Position numbers and translations under genes: made by a program
The notes under the pieces: generated by a model
Told to the model about the DNA's origin: nothing
What the model saw: the letters and a program-made list of their open reading frames with translations, nothing else
The model's database searches: none
In this document: positions 4,663-6,617 of the stretch, one piece after another
Layout: each line of letters opens with the position of its first letter
Position numbering within the stretch: position 1 is the stretch's first letter
Source of the DNA: Gammaproteobacteria bacterium
Lineage (GTDB): Bacteria; Pseudomonadota; Gammaproteobacteria; Pseudomonadales; Azotimanducaceae
Length of the DNA stretch: 6,617 nucleotides
Direction: 5' to 3'
Assembly (NCBI GenBank): GCA_027295975.1
Contig: JAPUJX010000415.1
Location: 1-6,617 of the forward strand

Positions 4663-6617
4663 ATGAAGGCAATTTTTGCAGTCGCCGGGTTGTTCATGCT
4701 TGGCACCTTGGGTTTGGGGTTTCCAGGCGCCGCGGAGGCGGAATCAGCCCGCGATCAGAGCCAAGGCATCGAAGAAGTTATCGTGACAGCGCGGCGGCGT
4801 GAAGAAACAGCACAAGCGGTGCCGATTCCGGTCAGCGCTTTGTCCGGTGATCAATTGCGCGAACGCGGCATCACCGAAATTAAGAACATCGAACAAATCG
4901 TGCCGAACCTGGACTTTACCAACAGCGGGGTGAACCGCGGTACAGCGCAGGTATTTTTGCGCGGTATCGGTCAAGTCAACTGGGGCCCGACGCAAGACCC
5001 CAAAGTGGGTATCTACGTGGACGGCGTGTATCTCGGTCGACCCCAAGGGGCGGTCTTTGATCTGTTCGATGTCAACCGCGTTGAAGTGCTGCGTGGCCCG
5101 CAAGGCACGCTCTTTGGTCGCAACACGACTGCGGGTCTTGTACATGTGATCACCAACGACCCGACGGATGAGTTCGAAGCCAAAATCAGCGGCAGCTTTG
5201 GCAACGATGGCCAACTCAACAGCGACGCGTTGGTCAATATACCTATGATCGAAGGCGTCCTGGCCGGTCGCTTTGCATTTCAGACCCGCAAAGATGATGG
5301 CTTCATGGAAGACAACCTCGGCAGGAAATGGAACGAAACCGACTCCAAGTCATTTCGCGCCAAGATGTTGTGGACGCCCACCGACTCGCTGGAATTTTTG
5401 TTCGCCGGCGAGGTATTCGCGTCCCGCGAAACAGCCGGTCTGGGCAAGTGTATTGGCGGCGTACCGGGCGGGGGCACTGGCTTAAACTTTTTCACCCTCA
5501 TTTTTGGCGCGCTGGATGATCTCGAGGCCGCGTGCACCGATAATGGTGATTACTACGAGGCCAACGACAATGACCCCAACCATAGCAAGGTCACTACACG
5601 AGCGGTGTCGCTGAACGCGAAGTGGGACGTAGGTGACATTACCCTCAACAGCATCACGGCCTGGCGCAATATGGACGAGACCAATGGCTCCTGGGGCTGG
5701 GGTACCGATTTTAACGGAGAACTCTCCAACAGCATTGAGGTGCTGGGTGACCAAAACTCACCCTATGACCAGTGGTCCCAGGAATTCCGCGTGGACGGTA
5801 GCGCCTTTGATGATCGAATGACCTGGGTGACCGGCATCTATGGATTCCGCGAAAGCGCAACGCAAAAACTCAACGTGCCATTCTGGCGTGGCCAGGGTGT
5901 TCCGCCCCCTGACCCGGCGGATGCACCGTTATTTTTTATACCTGGTTCTGCATTCGGCCCACCCTTCTCGTTTTTTCCGCTGGTGGGTGACTTTGCCGTC
6001 GTGATCGCCGACTCGATCAGTCGGCGTCAGGAAACTCATGGCACGCAAAAATCCTATGCAGTGTTTGCCGAAGGTACGTTTGATGTGACAGAGAAACTTT
6101 CCGTCACGGCAGGCTACCGCTGGACCAAGGACACGCGAATATTCAAGCGCTTTCAGTTCACCTCGACTGGTGGATTTGACCCGGGCAACCTCTGCCCCGG
6201 TATGGTGGTCGATGCGATGGGCAATGCCACGACCTCTTCTTGCGAGCAAAAGCTGACGTACAGCCAAGCGACGCCGCGGGCTATCGTGAATTATGATTTC
6301 ACCGATGACGTCATGGTGTACGGTAGCTTTTCTCGCGGATACAGCTCCGGTGGTATGAACGGTGACATCCGCATGCGTCCTTTTGAGCCGGAGATTTCCG
6401 ACAATTGGGAAGTGGGCATGAAATCGCAATGGTTCGACCGTCGAGTGCAACTAAACCTGAATGCGTTCCGAAATGACTATGAGAATCAGCAGATTACCGT
6501 GAGCCGCCTGGTCGGGGGCCAACCCACCGCTGATTTGATTAACGCCCAGGAGGCGACCATCGAGGGCGTCGAAATGGAGATCCAGGCGAACCCACTCCCC
6601 GGTCTGTACCTAACCGG
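4663..6617 (+). CDS. TonB-dependent outer-membrane receptor, 3' end cut by window edge
   Basis: The frame is open for 651 codons to the right edge; relatives usually have about 750-850 residues, so the last barrel strands are missing. Residues 1-26 are a signal peptide (cleavage after AEA). The TonB box is IEEVIVTA (36-43), followed by RRREE. The plug domain (about 50-165) shows VFLRGIGQ (97-104), VGIYVDGVYLGRP (115-127) and VEVLRGPQGTLFGRNTTAG (140-158). The rest is a beta-barrel with alternating aromatic strands such as SVTAGYRWTKDTRIFKR, VYGSFSRGYSSGG and DNWEVGMKSQWFDRRVQLNL. Family members import large or scarce ligands (iron chelates, vitamins, sugars, and in many catabolic bacteria hydrophobic compounds) using TonB-ExbBD energy. 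Cys263/Cys291 and Cys511/Cys527 probably form loop disulfides. A loop at 407-446 is unusually rich in Pro and aromatic residues. No siderophore genes lie nearby, so import of the P450 substrate is the contextual inference. Confidence 0.95.
   Translation, partial: MKAIFAVAGLFMLGTLGLGFPGAAEAESARDQSQGIEEVIVTARRREETAQAVPIPVSALSGDQLRERGITEIKNIEQIVPNLDFTNSGVNRGTAQVFLRGIGQVNWGPTQDPKVGIYVDGVYLGRPQGAVFDLFDVNRVEVLRGPQGTLFGRNTTAGLVHVITNDPTDEFEAKISGSFGNDGQLNSDALVNIPMIEGVLAGRFAFQTRKDDGFMEDNLGRKWNETDSKSFRAKMLWTPTDSLEFLFAGEVFASRETAGLGKCIGGVPGGGTGLNFFTLIFGALDDLEAACTDNGDYYEANDNDPNHSKVTTRAVSLNAKWDVGDITLNSITAWRNMDETNGSWGWGTDFNGELSNSIEVLGDQNSPYDQWSQEFRVDGSAFDDRMTWVTGIYGFRESATQKLNVPFWRGQGVPPPDPADAPLFFIPGSAFGPPFSFFPLVGDFAVVIADSISRRQETHGTQKSYAVFAEGTFDVTEKLSVTAGYRWTKDTRIFKRFQFTSTGGFDPGNLCPGMVVDAMGNATTSSCEQKLTYSQATPRAIVNYDFTDDVMVYGSFSRGYSSGGMNGDIRMRPFEPEISDNWEVGMKSQWFDRRVQLNLNAFRNDYENQQITVSRLVGGQPTADLINAQEATIEGVEMEIQANPLPGLYLT

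Noticed and set aside
4744..5214. 156-codon open frame on the minus strand
   Set aside because: It is opposite the receptor plug domain, which is clearly coding on +.
5929..6450. 173-codon open frame on the minus strand
   Set aside because: It is antisense to the TonB receptor barrel and shows no domain or ribosome site.
1..6617. CRISPR arrays, tRNA or rRNA genes, riboswitches
   Set aside because: No regularly spaced repeats, no tRNA-like cloverleaf sequence and no rRNA segments were seen by eye on either strand.

Overview
The window looks like bacterial chromosome from a Gram-negative proteobacterium. The last gene is a TonB-dependent outer-membrane receptor whose TonB box reads EEVIVTARRRE, a form common in marine Gammaproteobacteria and sphingomonads. 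Coding GC is moderate and Shine-Dalgarno sites are purine-rich. I cannot name a genus. The gene set (esterase, P450, epoxide hydrolase remnant, TonB receptor, secreted protein of unknown function) resembles a catabolic island for hydrophobic compounds such as terpenoids, steroids or aromatics. The actual substrate is not visible.

Layout from left to right: (1) the 3' end of a type B carboxylesterase on +, with its natural C-terminal tail pushed out of frame by an apparent 1-nt loss near base 494; (2) a 12-codon leader ORF overlapping by ATGA the first of two tandem, overlapping Lrp/AsnC-type regulators on +; (3) convergent to these, a minus-strand operon whose intact member is a secreted 358-aa protein of a widespread uncharacterised family (1610-2686); (4) immediately upstream of it in that operon, a short decayed epoxide hydrolase gene (2691-2935) that keeps about 11 N-terminal residues joined to the C-terminal catalytic-His region, with three frameshifts; (5) an AT-rich divergent promoter region (about 3005-3130) with a perfect 12-bp palindrome; (6) on +, a complete class I-type cytochrome P450 with an unusual heme-binding loop; (7) a 270-bp gap holding a fragment of an IS110-family transposase; (8) the first 651 codons of a TonB-dependent receptor running off the right edge.

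Inferred logic: the receptor imports a bulky hydrophobic ligand, the P450 oxidises it, and the esterase and (formerly) the epoxide hydrolase process esters or epoxides. The paired Lrp-type proteins could control the locus. The sequence shows erosion at several points: a frameshifted esterase tail, a deleted and frameshifted hydrolase, and a transposase fragment. The internal deletion and the transposase fragment cannot be explained by sequencing error, whereas the single-base shifts could be.

I did not find an obviously new multi-gene system. The items most worth checking are the P450 heme loop, the epoxide hydrolase remnant read across three frames, the leader-ORF/Lrp/Lrp overlap chain, and the conserved secreted protein.
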